Positions 16,982 to 25,065 of a stretch of DNA of 33,193 nucleotides are shown here, one piece after another. The stretch spans positions 1-33,193 of the forward strand of contig CBCPMX010000098.1 of the NCBI GenBank assembly GCA_965120355.1, written 5' to 3'. The stretch comes from CBCPMX01 sp965120355. GTDB lineage: Bacteria > Bacillota > Clostridia > Oscillospirales > Oscillospiraceae. A program made the position numbers and the translations under genes. The first letter of the stretch is position 1. Each line of letters opens with the position of its first letter. The notes beneath the pieces are model-generated. The model did no database searches. It saw nothing but the letters and a program-made list of their open reading frames with translations, and was not told the DNA's origin.

Positions 16982-17290
16982 ATGTGTATCACAAGCTTTG
17001 TGCAGGACAAGCAGCTGACCATCGCTCTGAGCGGCGAGATCGATCACCATCGGGCCAAGGAGATCATGCTGACCATCACGGAGAAAATTGACACTTTTCT
17101 ACCGGTCCACTGTATTCTGGATTTTCGGGCCGTGACCTTTATGGACTCCTCCGGCATTGCCGTGGTCATTCATACTGTCCGGCGAATGCATGAGATGGGC
17201 GGTCGGCTGTCTCTGAGCCAGATCCCGCCGCAGCCGCTGAAGGTTCTGCGGGCAGCGGGAATTGAAAAAATTGCAGAAATCGTGGCTTAG
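16982..17290 (+). CDS. spoIIAA: Anti-sigma F factor antagonist SpoIIAA
   Basis: A 102-residue STAS-domain protein. In the forespore, unphosphorylated SpoIIAA binds SpoIIAB and frees sigma F; SpoIIAB inactivates it by phosphorylation, and SpoIIE reactivates it. The phosphorylation site is the conserved DSSG loop (VTFMDSSGIAVVI), with Ser57 corresponding to the Bacillus site. The N-terminal strand pattern LTIALSGEIDHHRAKE is typical. The ATG at 16982 after GAGGTGAG is chosen; the upstream extension would cross the terminator. The next two genes are spoIIAB and sigF, the canonical operon. Confidence 0.96.
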   Translation: MCITSFVQDKQLTIALSGEIDHHRAKEIMLTITEKIDTFLPVHCILDFRAVTFMDSSGIAVVIHTVRRMHEMGGRLSLSQIPPQPLKVLRAAGIEKIAEIVA

Positions 17291-17358
17291 GCTCTGTTGG
17301 AGCACCGGCAACAGGCGCAGAGCCTGCCTGAATGAAAACAGCAAAAGGAGCGTTACAT

Positions 17359-17805
17359 ATGAAAACCGCAGCGGAAAACTATATGAATCTGGAGTTCCCC
17401 AGTAAGTCTGCCAACGAGGGCTTTGCCCGGTCGGCAGTGGCTTGCTTTGCCGCCCAGCTGGACCCTACCATGGAGGAGTTGGGGGATATTAAAACCGCCG
17501 TCTCAGAGGCAGTTACCAACTGCATCGTCCACGCTTATCCGGACAAGCTGGGGGTCATCTCTCTCAAGGCGCGTATTTTGCCGGACAGTGTGCTGGAGAT
17601 TGTGGTTCGGGACCGGGGGTGCGGCATTGCCGACATTGAGCAGGCCCGCCAACCCATGTATACCACCGGCGGTGCAGAGCGCTCCGGCATGGGATTTACC
17701 ATCATGGAGAGTTTTATGACCTCTCTGAAGGTCACTTCTGCGGAGGGGAAGGGCACCACCGTGAAAATGCGCCGCAAGATCGTAAAGAGAGGGCAGCAGC
17801 GTTGA
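17359..17805 (+). CDS. spoIIAB: Anti-sigma F factor / serine kinase SpoIIAB
   Basis: A 148-residue GHKL-fold protein that holds sigma F inactive and phosphorylates SpoIIAA. The ATP site is visible as the N box EAVTNCIVHAY (about residues 46-56), the G1 box VVRDRGCGI (about 81-89) and the lid/G2 region TTGGAERSGMGFTIM (about 102-116). The ATG at 17359 follows AAAGGAG by 8 bases; an ATG nine codons earlier lacks a ribosome binding site. The length matches the 146 residues known in Bacillus. The stop codon overlaps the sigF start (TTGA), indicating translational coupling. Confidence 0.96.
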   Translation: MKTAAENYMNLEFPSKSANEGFARSAVACFAAQLDPTMEELGDIKTAVSEAVTNCIVHAYPDKLGVISLKARILPDSVLEIVVRDRGCGIADIEQARQPMYTTGGAERSGMGFTIMESFMTSLKVTSAEGKGTTVKMRRKIVKRGQQR

Positions 17806-18506
17806 CCGCATCCATGGAGGATCTGCTGCGGCGGGCTCAACAGGGAGACCGGGACGCCGGAGAACAGCTTGTAATCGAGAATTCCGGACTGATCTGGTCC
17901 ATTGCCCGGCGGTATTTCGGGCGCGGGGTGGAGCCGGATGACCTGTATCAGTTGGGGTGCGTCGGGTTTCTGAAAGCTGTGGCGGGATTCGATCTGGACT
18001 ACGGCACACAGTTTTCCACTTATGCCGTGCCGAAGATCGCCGGGGAGATCCGGCGGTTTCTGCGCGACGACGGGACGGTGAAGGTCAGCCGCGGCTTGAA
18101 AGAGCGGGCCGCCTCCGTGAAAATGGCCCGCCAGCGGCTGGTGGGCGTACTGGATCGGGAACCGACTCTCTCTGAGCTGTCCGAAGAGACGGGGCTGACT
18201 GCTGAGGAGATTGCAACGGCAGAATTGGCGACAGCCTCTACAGAGTCCATTCACCGGCAGACCGGAGAAGAGGGCTTTACTTTAGAGAATGTTCTGTGTA
18301 CTGACGGCATGGAGGAACAGATCCTGGAATCTGTGGCGCTGCGGGAGGCCATGGCCCGGCTGCCGCAACGGGAAAAGACAGTCATTGATTTGCGGTATTT
18401 TCACGGCCTGACCCAGGATCGGACCGCGAAAGTGATCGGACTGAGCCAGGTGCAGGTCTCCCGCATTGAAAAGAAAGCCTTGGCTATGCTGCGGGAGATC
18501 ATTTGA
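17802..18506 (+). CDS. sigF: Sporulation sigma factor SigF
   Basis: The first compartment-specific sigma factor, active in the forespore. Region 2 is clear: ENSGLIWSIARRYFGRG, DDLYQLGCVGFLKAVAGFD and FSTYAVPKIAGEIRRFLRDDGTVKVSR, the last shared by SigF and SigG. Region 3 follows, then region 4 with LPQREKTVIDLRYFHGLTQ and a DNA-binding helix IGLSQVQVSRIEKKAL. The TTG at 17802 overlaps the spoIIAB stop and lies about 8 bases after GAGGG. The first ATG, at 17814, is about 20 bases from that site. With TTG the protein is 234 residues, some 20 shorter at the N terminus than Bacillus SigF. SigF rather than SigG follows from the spoIIAA-spoIIAB context. Confidence 0.95.
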   Translation: MTASMEDLLRRAQQGDRDAGEQLVIENSGLIWSIARRYFGRGVEPDDLYQLGCVGFLKAVAGFDLDYGTQFSTYAVPKIAGEIRRFLRDDGTVKVSRGLKERAASVKMARQRLVGVLDREPTLSELSEETGLTAEEIATAELATASTESIHRQTGEEGFTLENVLCTDGMEEQILESVALREAMARLPQREKTVIDLRYFHGLTQDRTAKVIGLSQVQVSRIEKKALAMLREII

Positions 18507-18540
18507 GGGTTGGCCTATGGGGAAATCTTCGGATTTCAGA

Positions 18541-18569
18541 TTGACCTTCCGACGAAAATATACTAAAAT
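18541..18569 (+). promoter_or_regulatory. Sigma-A promoter of pcrA
   Basis: TTGACC at 18541-18546 and TAAAAT at 18564-18569 with a 17-base spacer. An alternative -10, TATACT at 18559-18564, is too close to that -35. The predicted start falls inside or just before the hairpin at 18572-18610. Confidence 0.7.
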
Positions 18570-18571
18570 AG

Positions 18572-18610
18572 ACCTATCAAAATGCGCCGTGTTTTGCGGC
18601 TTCGATAGGT
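18572..18610 (+). promoter_or_regulatory. Leader hairpin overlapping the pcrA ribosome binding site
   Basis: ACCTATC (18572-18578) pairs perfectly with GATAGGT (18604-18610); an inner GCCG/CGGC pair (18586-18589, 18597-18600) could stack within. The 3' arm contains most of the AGGTGA (18607-18612) that serves as ribosome binding site for the ATG at 18617. There is no T-run, so it is not a terminator. A control of translation start is possible. Confidence 0.55.
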
Positions 18611-18616
18611 GACAAT

Positions 18617-21013
18617 ATGACACAGGAACTTGAGCAGCGTTTTCTTACCGCCCGGCGGTCTGTGATCGCCGGACGGTTTTCCCATTTGAATGAGCAGCAG
18701 CGCACAGGTGTCCTGGCGACAGAAGGGCCGCTTTTGCTTTTGGCTGGCGCCGGCAGCGGAAAGACCACCGTTCTCATCAACCGAATCGCCAACCTGATGC
18801 AATTTGGTTCCGGATCTGACAGCCAGGAGATTCCCGATTATGTGACCGAAGAGCATGTGCTGTTTTTGGAAGACTATTTGAAGCACCCCACGGAAGAGCT
18901 GCGGGAAGCGGCAGAGAAACTGTGCGCCTGGCATCCCGCCGCGCCGTGGAATATCATCGCCATCACCTTCACCAACAAGGCGGCCAACGAATTAAAAGAA
19001 CGGCTGGAGGCCATTCTGGGCGAGGCGGCGCTGGATGTGTGGGCCATGACCTTCCATTCGGCCTGCTGCCGAATCTTGCGGCGGAACATTGACCGCCTGG
19101 GCTATGACCGCAGCTTCACCATCTACGACAGCACGGACTCTGAGCGTGTCATGAAGGATGTCCTCAAGGCCATGGACCTGGATGAAAAATCATTTCCGCC
19201 CAAATCTGTGCTCAATCAGATCAGCCGGGCGAAGGACCGGCTGCTTTCCCCGGAAGGCCTTCTGCAGAAAGCGGAGATGGATGGGGATTTCCGGTTGGAG
19301 AAGGTGGCAAGGGCCTATGAAGAATACCAGAATCGCCTGAAAACTGCCAACGCCGTAGACTTTGACGATATCATCCTGTTGACCGTGCAGCTCCTGCGGC
19401 AGGATGAGGAAGTGCGGGACTATTATCAGCGGAAATTCCGCTATGTACTCATTGACGAGTACCAGGACACCAACAATCTGCAATATCTGTTGGCCTCTCT
19501 GCTGGCTGGCCGGTATGAAAATATCTGCGTGGTCGGCGATGATGACCAGAGCATTTATCGCTTCCGCGGCGCGACCATTGAAAATATCCTGTCCTTTGAA
19601 TCCCAGTATGAGGGTGCGCGGGTAATCCGTCTGGAGCAGAATTACCGGTCCACCAAACACATTCTGGCGGCCGCCAATGCGGTCATCTCCAATAACCGCG
19701 GCAGGAAGGGCAAGGAGCTGTGGACGGACAACGCTGCCGGTGAAAAAATCCGGGTCTATGAAGCGTTCAATGAGAGCGATGAGGCCAATTATGTGGCGGC
19801 ACAGATCGTCGGCGGCATCTCCAAGGGCGGCAGCTTCAATGAATACGCTGTGTTGTACCGCACCAATGCCCAGTCCAACGCATTGGAATACGCCTTCAAG
19901 CGCAACGGAATTCCATACCGGATCATCGGCGGCACCCGGTTCTTCGACCGGGCAGAGGTGAAGGACATGCTGGCCTATTTGTGCCTCATCAACAATCGAA
20001 CCGACGATCTGCGGCTGCGCCGAATCATCAACAACCCGCCCCGCGGGTTGGGACAAAAAACCATTGAACTGGCGGAACGGCAGGCCGAATGCGCCGGCAT
20101 TCCGCTGTATCAGGTGGTCAGCGACCCTTACAGCTATCCCAGCCTGCAGAAAGCAGCGGGAAAGCTGATGAATTTTACGGCACTGATCGAAGAATGTACG
20201 CAGCTGCTGGAACGCTTACCCCTGCCGGATTTCTATGACGAGCTGCTTTCCCGTACCGGCTATCTTGCCATGCTGGAGGAAAAAGACACGGTAGAAAACC
20301 GGACTCGGGCGGAAAACGTCAAGGAATTGAAGTCCAGCATTATCAGCTATGTGGAAAACACGGATGAACCAACGCTTAACGGGTTTTTGGAGGAAATTGC
20401 GCTGTATACAGACCTGGAGCAGTATGACCAGAGTGCCAGCGCTGTAGTGATGATGACCATGCACAGTGCCAAGGGCCTGGAATTTCCCCATGTCTTCCTG
20501 GTGGGTGCGGAGGAAGGGCTGTTTCCGGGAAGCCGTGCCATCAGCGAGCCGGAGGAGCTGGAGGAGGAACGGCGGCTTTGCTATGTGGCCATTACCCGGG
20601 CCAAAGAGACGCTGTCCATCTCCCACGCCACGCAGCGCATGTTGTATGGCCGGACCACCATCAACCGCCCGTCCAGGTTCCTGTCGGAGATCCCGGAAGC
20701 ATGTATCACCGGCGGGCAGAGCCGCCGGGAGCGGCAGACACGGCAGGCCGCCTATTATGATTCTTATGGGCAGCAACGGCCGCAAAAAGTACGGCAATCC
20801 AGTTACGGTGCATTTTCCAGCGCGTCCGCACCGGCCAGAGTTGCGCTGGAGCTGCACAAGGGCGATATGGTTCAGCACAAGGCGTTTGGCAGAGGCATGG
20901 TTTTATCCGTGCTTCCCATGGGAAACGACGCGCTGCTGGAAATCGCCTTTGACGATGTGGGTACCAAAAAGCTTATGGCAAAGTCAGCCTCTGCACATAT
21001 GACAAAGCTGTAA
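18617..21013 (+). CDS. pcrA: ATP-dependent DNA helicase PcrA (UvrD family)
   Basis: A 798-residue superfamily 1A helicase, a 3'-5' translocase used in excision repair, in removing RecA filaments and in resolving transcription conflicts. Q motif LNEQQ near residue 24, Walker A AGAGSGKT (43-50), motif Ia ITFTNKAANEL (116-126), motif II VLIDEYQDTN, motif III GDDDQSIYRFRGA, motif IV EQNYRST, motif V MHSAKGLEF and motif VI YVAITRAKE are all present. The PcrA-type C terminus (HKAFGRGMVLSV) is intact. An insert of about 50 residues sits between motifs I and Ia (about 61-112), which I recall from other Oscillospiraceae PcrA proteins. The ATG at 18617 follows AGGTGA by about 5 bases. Confidence 0.96.
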   Translation: MTQELEQRFLTARRSVIAGRFSHLNEQQRTGVLATEGPLLLLAGAGSGKTTVLINRIANLMQFGSGSDSQEIPDYVTEEHVLFLEDYLKHPTEELREAAEKLCAWHPAAPWNIIAITFTNKAANELKERLEAILGEAALDVWAMTFHSACCRILRRNIDRLGYDRSFTIYDSTDSERVMKDVLKAMDLDEKSFPPKSVLNQISRAKDRLLSPEGLLQKAEMDGDFRLEKVARAYEEYQNRLKTANAVDFDDIILLTVQLLRQDEEVRDYYQRKFRYVLIDEYQDTNNLQYLLASLLAGRYENICVVGDDDQSIYRFRGATIENILSFESQYEGARVIRLEQNYRSTKHILAAANAVISNNRGRKGKELWTDNAAGEKIRVYEAFNESDEANYVAAQIVGGISKGGSFNEYAVLYRTNAQSNALEYAFKRNGIPYRIIGGTRFFDRAEVKDMLAYLCLINNRTDDLRLRRIINNPPRGLGQKTIELAERQAECAGIPLYQVVSDPYSYPSLQKAAGKLMNFTALIEECTQLLERLPLPDFYDELLSRTGYLAMLEEKDTVENRTRAENVKELKSSIISYVENTDEPTLNGFLEEIALYTDLEQYDQSASAVVMMTMHSAKGLEFPHVFLVGAEEGLFPGSRAISEPEELEEERRLCYVAITRAKETLSISHATQRMLYGRTTINRPSRFLSEIPEACITGGQSRRERQTRQAAYYDSYGQQRPQKVRQSSYGAFSSASAPARVALELHKGDMVQHKAFGRGMVLSVLPMGNDALLEIAFDDVGTKKLMAKSASAHMTKL

Positions 21014-21078
21014 ATTTGCTTGGGTCATGCGGTATAGACCCGCCTGAAGCCGCATAGTCTCCATGGGGAGGAATGCCC

Positions 21079-21756
21079 ATGAGACGGAAAGGAAGATGGA
21101 AATGGAGAATACTTCTCATTTTGCTTGTGGTTGCCATACTGTCCGCATTGTTTGTCCGCTACCTTCGCAGCCAACTAGAACCCTTTATTGAAGGGTTGGC
21201 CGTCGCAAGAGTGCAGTACTTATCGTCCTGCCTGATCAATGATGCAGTCAACGAGCAAATTTCGGCAGGAGAGATCGACTATGACCGCATGATTTATTTC
21301 GAAAAGGACGTGGACGGGAATATCACAGCGCTGAAAACAAACATGAGCGAAATTAATCGCTTGAAGACGGAGATCCTGAGTATTATCAATGCCAGAATTA
21401 TCGGTTTAACTTCAGATGATCTGGGAATCACATTGGGCAGCGCGGTTGCGCCCACACTGTTTGCCGGCAAGGGGCCCTATTTGCCCATCCGGATCTCTTC
21501 GGTCAGTGCATCGGAGGCCACGTTCTACAGCTCCTTTACCGCGGCGGGAATCAATCAGACGCAGCATCAGATCATTATGGATGTGACCTTGTCCGTCGTA
21601 ATTCTGATGCCGTATGGGCAGACTACCACCGACGTATCCAGTCAGCTGGTAGTGGCGGAGACGGTCATTGTGGGGACGGTGCCGGACAGCTATGTATTTT
21701 TCAGCAATTATGACAACGTGGATGACGCTGCGGAGGACTATTTTAATATCGGCTAG
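21079..21756 (+). CDS. yunB: Sporulation protein YunB
   Basis: A 225-residue membrane-anchored protein. After a basic N terminus (RRKGRWKWR) a single transmembrane segment follows (ILLILLVVAILSALFVRYL, about residues 9-28), then an extracytoplasmic domain. LINDAVNEQI, the KDVDGNITALKTN block, and APTLFAGKGPYLPIRI fit the YunB family, which in Bacillus is made in the mother cell during sporulation. The second ATG (21079) is preferred because GGGGAGG lies 7 bases before it and directly abuts the first ATG at 21073. ligA follows 12 bases later. Family recognition is by these motifs and topology; the molecular role is not established. Confidence 0.88.
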   Translation: MRRKGRWKWRILLILLVVAILSALFVRYLRSQLEPFIEGLAVARVQYLSSCLINDAVNEQISAGEIDYDRMIYFEKDVDGNITALKTNMSEINRLKTEILSIINARIIGLTSDDLGITLGSAVAPTLFAGKGPYLPIRISSVSASEATFYSSFTAAGINQTQHQIIMDVTLSVVILMPYGQTTTDVSSQLVVAETVIVGTVPDSYVFFSNYDNVDDAAEDYFNIG

Positions 21757-21768
21757 GAGGAAATCCCC

Positions 21769-23751
21769 ATGGACCCCAGAGAAGAAATACAGAATCTTAC
21801 AAATGAGCTGGAACGGCACAATTATCTGTACTATGTGCTGGACAATCCAGAGATACAGGATTTTGAATATGACCAGATGTTGCGACGCCTGGAAGCGCTG
21901 GAGAAGGCCCATCCGGAGCTGGCTTTGCCAAATTCACCCACTCGCCGGGTGGGTGGACAGCCGCTGAGTCAATTTGAACAGGTGGTGCATCCGGTGCCGC
22001 TGGAAAGCCTGCAAGACGTCTTTTCTTTTGAGGAACTAGAAGAATTTGACGCGAAACTGCGGGAGAGTCTGGAGGACGCGGCGGTGGAATACTCTGTAGA
22101 ACCGAAGGTGGACGGCCTGTCTGTGGCGTTGGAGTATGAAAATGGCGTTTTTGTCCGTGGGGCCACCCGTGGTGATGGGCAGATTGGAGAGAATGTAACG
22201 GAAAACTTAAAAACAATTCGATCCATCCCCATGACCATTGACAGTGCGCCGGCCCGGCTCATTGTCCGCGGCGAGGTCTATATGCCCAAGGCGGTTTTCC
22301 ACGATTTGAACCGGCAGCGGGAAGAAGCCGGAGAGCCGCTGTTTGCCAATCCTCGGAATGCCGCGGCGGGAAGCCTGCGGCAGTTGGATCCGACCATCGC
22401 CGCCAAGCGCCGGCTGGATATCGCGGTGTTTAATATTCAGTTGTCAGAAGGGGAGCGCTTTCGTACCCATACCCAGACGCTGGAGTATTTGCGGGAAAAG
22501 AAATTCAAGGTGATTCCGTATTTTTGCTGCCGGACTGTCCAGGAAGCGGAACAACAGATTGCCGATCTCAACGAGAATCGGGAACAGCTGCCGTTTGATA
22601 TTGACGGGGCAGTTTTGAAGCTCAATGGACTGGATGAACGTCAGGAACTGGGCAGCACGGCGAAATTTCCCCGTTGGGCAGCAGCGTTCAAGTATCCGCC
22701 GGAAGTGAAACAGACGGTTGTGGAGAAAATCGTGGTGCAGGTGGGCCGAACAGGTGTCTTGACACCCAAGGCAGTAGTGACGCCGGTTCGTCTTGCTGGT
22801 ACCACGGTGACCAACGCCACGCTGCACAACCAGGATTTTATTACGGAAAAGGACATTCGTGTCGGCGATACGGTGTCCATTCGCAAGGCCGGAGAAATTA
22901 TTCCGGAAATCCTAGAGGTGGATGTTTCCAAGCGTCCGGAGAACAGCCAACCGTATTTTTTCCCGTCCGTCTGTCCGGAGTGCGGCAGTCCTGTGGTACG
23001 GGATGAAGACGGCGCTGCCATGCGCTGCACCGGCGCCGAGTGTCCGGCCCAGCTGCTGCGAAATATCGCCCATTTTGTCTCCCGGGACGCCATGGACATT
23101 GACGGCCTCGGCAGCGCCATTGTGGAAAAATTGGTGGCGAAGGGACTGATTCATTCGGCTGCTGATCTGTATTATCTTACCATGGAAGAAGTGTCCAGCC
23201 TTTGGGAAAAAGGAACCAAAGCTGCCGAAAATCTGATTTCTGCCATTGAAAAGTCTAAAGAAAATGATGTTTCCAAGCTGATATTTGCATTTGGCATTCG
23301 CCAGGTGGGCGCAAAAGCCGCCAAGGTGCTGGCACAGCATTTCGGCAGTCTGGACAGGCTGATGGCTGCATCTGTGGAAGATTTGATTCAGGTACCGGAC
23401 ATTGGTGAAATTACTGCCCAGAGTCTGGTGAGCTGGTTTGCCAATCCGCAGTCCCAACATATGATTCAGCGGCTGCGGGATGCAGGCGTCAATTTCAATT
23501 GCCACATTGCTGTGGAGGATTCTCGGTTTGTCGGAAAAACATTTGTCTTAACTGGTGCGTTGGAACTGTTCACACGAGATGAGGCCACAGCCAGGATCGA
23601 AGCCTGCGGCGGTAAAGCGGCATCGTCGGTTTCCAAAAAGACCAGCTATGTGGTGGCTGGGGCCAACGCAGGCTCCAAGCTGAAGAAAGCCAATGATCTG
23701 GGCATTCCGGTGCTGACGGAGCAGGAATTCTTGGACATGCTGCAGGGATAG
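21769..23751 (+). CDS. ligA: NAD-dependent DNA ligase
   Basis: Seals nicks in DNA with NAD+ as adenylate donor; essential for replication and repair. The 660-residue product has the Ia domain (HNYLYYVLDNPEIQDFEYD) and adenylation domain with the catalytic lysine in EPKVDGLS (Lys113). RGATRGDGQIGENVTEN and AGSLRQLDP are also present. Then come the OB fold (VGRTGVLTPKAVVTPV), a four-cysteine zinc site (CPECGSP and a later pair), helix-hairpin-helix repeats (DGLGSAIVEKL, VPDIGEITAQSL) and a C-terminal BRCT domain (about 585-660, GKTFVLTGALELF). TAGGAGG sits 8 bases before the ATG. A long terminator follows. Confidence 0.98.
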   Translation: MDPREEIQNLTNELERHNYLYYVLDNPEIQDFEYDQMLRRLEALEKAHPELALPNSPTRRVGGQPLSQFEQVVHPVPLESLQDVFSFEELEEFDAKLRESLEDAAVEYSVEPKVDGLSVALEYENGVFVRGATRGDGQIGENVTENLKTIRSIPMTIDSAPARLIVRGEVYMPKAVFHDLNRQREEAGEPLFANPRNAAAGSLRQLDPTIAAKRRLDIAVFNIQLSEGERFRTHTQTLEYLREKKFKVIPYFCCRTVQEAEQQIADLNENREQLPFDIDGAVLKLNGLDERQELGSTAKFPRWAAAFKYPPEVKQTVVEKIVVQVGRTGVLTPKAVVTPVRLAGTTVTNATLHNQDFITEKDIRVGDTVSIRKAGEIIPEILEVDVSKRPENSQPYFFPSVCPECGSPVVRDEDGAAMRCTGAECPAQLLRNIAHFVSRDAMDIDGLGSAIVEKLVAKGLIHSAADLYYLTMEEVSSLWEKGTKAAENLISAIEKSKENDVSKLIFAFGIRQVGAKAAKVLAQHFGSLDRLMAASVEDLIQVPDIGEITAQSLVSWFANPQSQHMIQRLRDAGVNFNCHIAVEDSRFVGKTFVLTGALELFTRDEATARIEACGGKAASSVSKKTSYVVAGANAGSKLKKANDLGIPVLTEQEFLDMLQG

Positions 23752-23766
23752 TATTCAAGCCGGATA

Positions 23767-23816
23767 CTGGCGTCTGGAATCCTGATTTGCGGGATTCTGG
23801 ACGCCAGCACGTTTTT
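23767..23816 (+). terminator. Intrinsic terminator after ligA
   Basis: A 16-bp stem: bases 23767-23782 (CTGGCGTCTGGAATCC) pair with 23792-23807 (GGATTCTGGACGCCAG), including two adjacent G-U pairs in the RNA. CACG and TTTTT follow. It ends directly before the -35 box of the xer promoter. Confidence 0.9.
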
Positions 23817-23817
23817 C

Positions 23818-23846
23818 TTGACTTCTGGCGGTATTTATGATACTAT
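23818..23846 (+). promoter_or_regulatory. Promoter of the Xer recombinase gene
   Basis: TTGACT (23818-23823) and TACTAT (23841-23846) are spaced by 17 bases, with TGA directly before the -10 box (extended -10 form). The large palindrome begins at the very next base. Confidence 0.75.
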
Positions 23847-23878
23847 AAATTCAACAAAATTTTTATTTTGTTGAATTT
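23847..23878. repeat. Perfect AT-rich 14-bp inverted repeat at the xer start site
   Basis: AAATTCAACAAAAT (23847-23860), a TTTT centre (23861-23864), and ATTTTGTTGAATTT (23865-23878) form an uninterrupted dyad between the -10 box and the start codon at 23899. It covers the expected transcription start. It could be a repressor operator, since dyads here block RNA polymerase, or a leader hairpin. It is not a terminator of the usual kind, because the stem has little GC. Confidence 0.75.
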
Positions 23879-23898
23879 TATTGGAACGGGGGCGCGCC

Positions 23899-24894
23899 AT
23901 GGAACGCCGGGATGACTGCCCGCAGATTCTGCGGGACTTCCTCTCCTATCATGAGAATATCAAAGGCCAATCGGCCAAAACCGTAGCGGAATATCATCTG
24001 GATCTGCGGATGTTTCTGCGGTTTATGAAATTGATGAAAAACGACATGCCTTATGACACACCGTTGGACGCAATCTCCATCAAAGATGTGGACTTGGAGT
24101 TTATCAGATCCATAACACTCAGTGACGTCTACGACTATTTGTCCTACCTGGCCAATGATCGGGTCAAATTTCCGGACACAGCTTCGGAAGACACCGGAAT
24201 CAGCGCCGCAGCCCGGGCGCGAAAACTGTCGGCTATCAAGGCTTTTTATAAATATCTGACGGTGCGCACCAAGCAGTTGGAGGAAAATCCAGTCCAAGAC
24301 CTGGAGTTCCCTAAGGTGCGCAAGTCCCTGCCGCGGTACCTCACGTTGGAACAGGCCACTGCCCTGCTCCAGTCTGTCCACGGACGCAATGAAAAGCGGG
24401 ATTATGCCATTTTGATGATTTTTCTCAATTGCGGCGTCCGGATCTCAGAGTTGGTGGGCCTCAATGTGACGGATGTTTATGAGGACCGGCTGCGTGTCAT
24501 AGGCAAAGGAAACAAAGAGCGCATTGTCTATATGGGCCAGGCCTGTAAGGACGCCATTGACGACTATCTCCATAACGAGCGGGATGACAGCCAGGCCAAT
24601 GATAAGCGTCCCCTCTTCCTCTCCCAACAAAACCGCCGCATCAGCACAGCCATGGTGCACAGCCTCGTGAAAAAGCACTTGTTGGAGGCCGGCCTGGACG
24701 CCAGTAAGCTCTCTTCCCACAAACTACGCCACACAGCGGCGACACTGATGCTCCAAAATGGCGTGGATGTCCGCACGGTACAGGAGGTTCTGGGGCATGA
24801 GAATTTAAATACTACGCAGATCTATACCCATATTGAAGATTCATCTTTGAAAATTGCCGCAGAGGCCAATCCCCTGTCTAAATTGAAAAAATAA
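23899..24894 (+). CDS. Tyrosine recombinase, XerC/XerD type
   Basis: A 331-residue site-specific recombinase, most likely for resolving chromosome dimers at dif. The N-terminal SAM-like core-binding domain (about 8-130) starts CPQILRDFLSYHENIKGQS. The catalytic domain has Arg181 (NCGVRISEL), Lys203 (VIGKGNKER), His274 and Arg277 (SSHKLRHTAA), His300 (VLGHENL) and the nucleophile Tyr309 (TQIYTHI), the full RKHRHY set. The ATG at 23899 is chosen; an in-frame TTG at 23881 is possible, and the GGAACGGGGG between them is a poor ribosome binding site for either. No excisionase, phage gene or attachment repeat is near, so a mobile-element integrase is less likely. XerC versus XerD cannot be decided here. 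Confidence 0.9.
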   Translation: MERRDDCPQILRDFLSYHENIKGQSAKTVAEYHLDLRMFLRFMKLMKNDMPYDTPLDAISIKDVDLEFIRSITLSDVYDYLSYLANDRVKFPDTASEDTGISAAARARKLSAIKAFYKYLTVRTKQLEENPVQDLEFPKVRKSLPRYLTLEQATALLQSVHGRNEKRDYAILMIFLNCGVRISELVGLNVTDVYEDRLRVIGKGNKERIVYMGQACKDAIDDYLHNERDDSQANDKRPLFLSQQNRRISTAMVHSLVKKHLLEAGLDASKLSSHKLRHTAATLMLQNGVDVRTVQEVLGHENLNTTQIYTHIEDSSLKIAAEANPLSKLKK

Positions 24895-24900
24895 GAAAGT

Positions 24901-24943
24901 GAACCTGGAAGGCGCCATATTTTTATGTGCGCTTTCCGGGTTC
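24901..24943. other. Long hairpin after the Xer gene, no T-run
   Basis: Bases 24901-24915 (GAACCTGGAAGGCGC) pair with 24929-24943 (GCGCTTTCCGGGTTC) over 15 positions with two G-U pairs; the loop is AT-rich. It starts 6 bases after the Xer stop codon. The downstream bases (TGCTGTGCC) contain no T-run, so if it ends transcription it does so poorly. Confidence 0.6.
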
Positions 24944-25065
24944 TGCTGTGCCGGCCGAAGGTAAAGTCACAGAGATTTCAGATATATTCCAATTTGAATA
25001 ATCTCAGGATTGCAGCTTCACAAAACCATCACTTTCAGGTATTTGTTTGATGGTTCCCGTTGGTT

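Noticed and set aside
23899..24894. Integrase of a mobile element
   Set aside because: No phage, conjugation or excisionase genes, no tRNA target and no attachment-site repeats nearby; the flanks are core genes and the size fits XerC/XerD.
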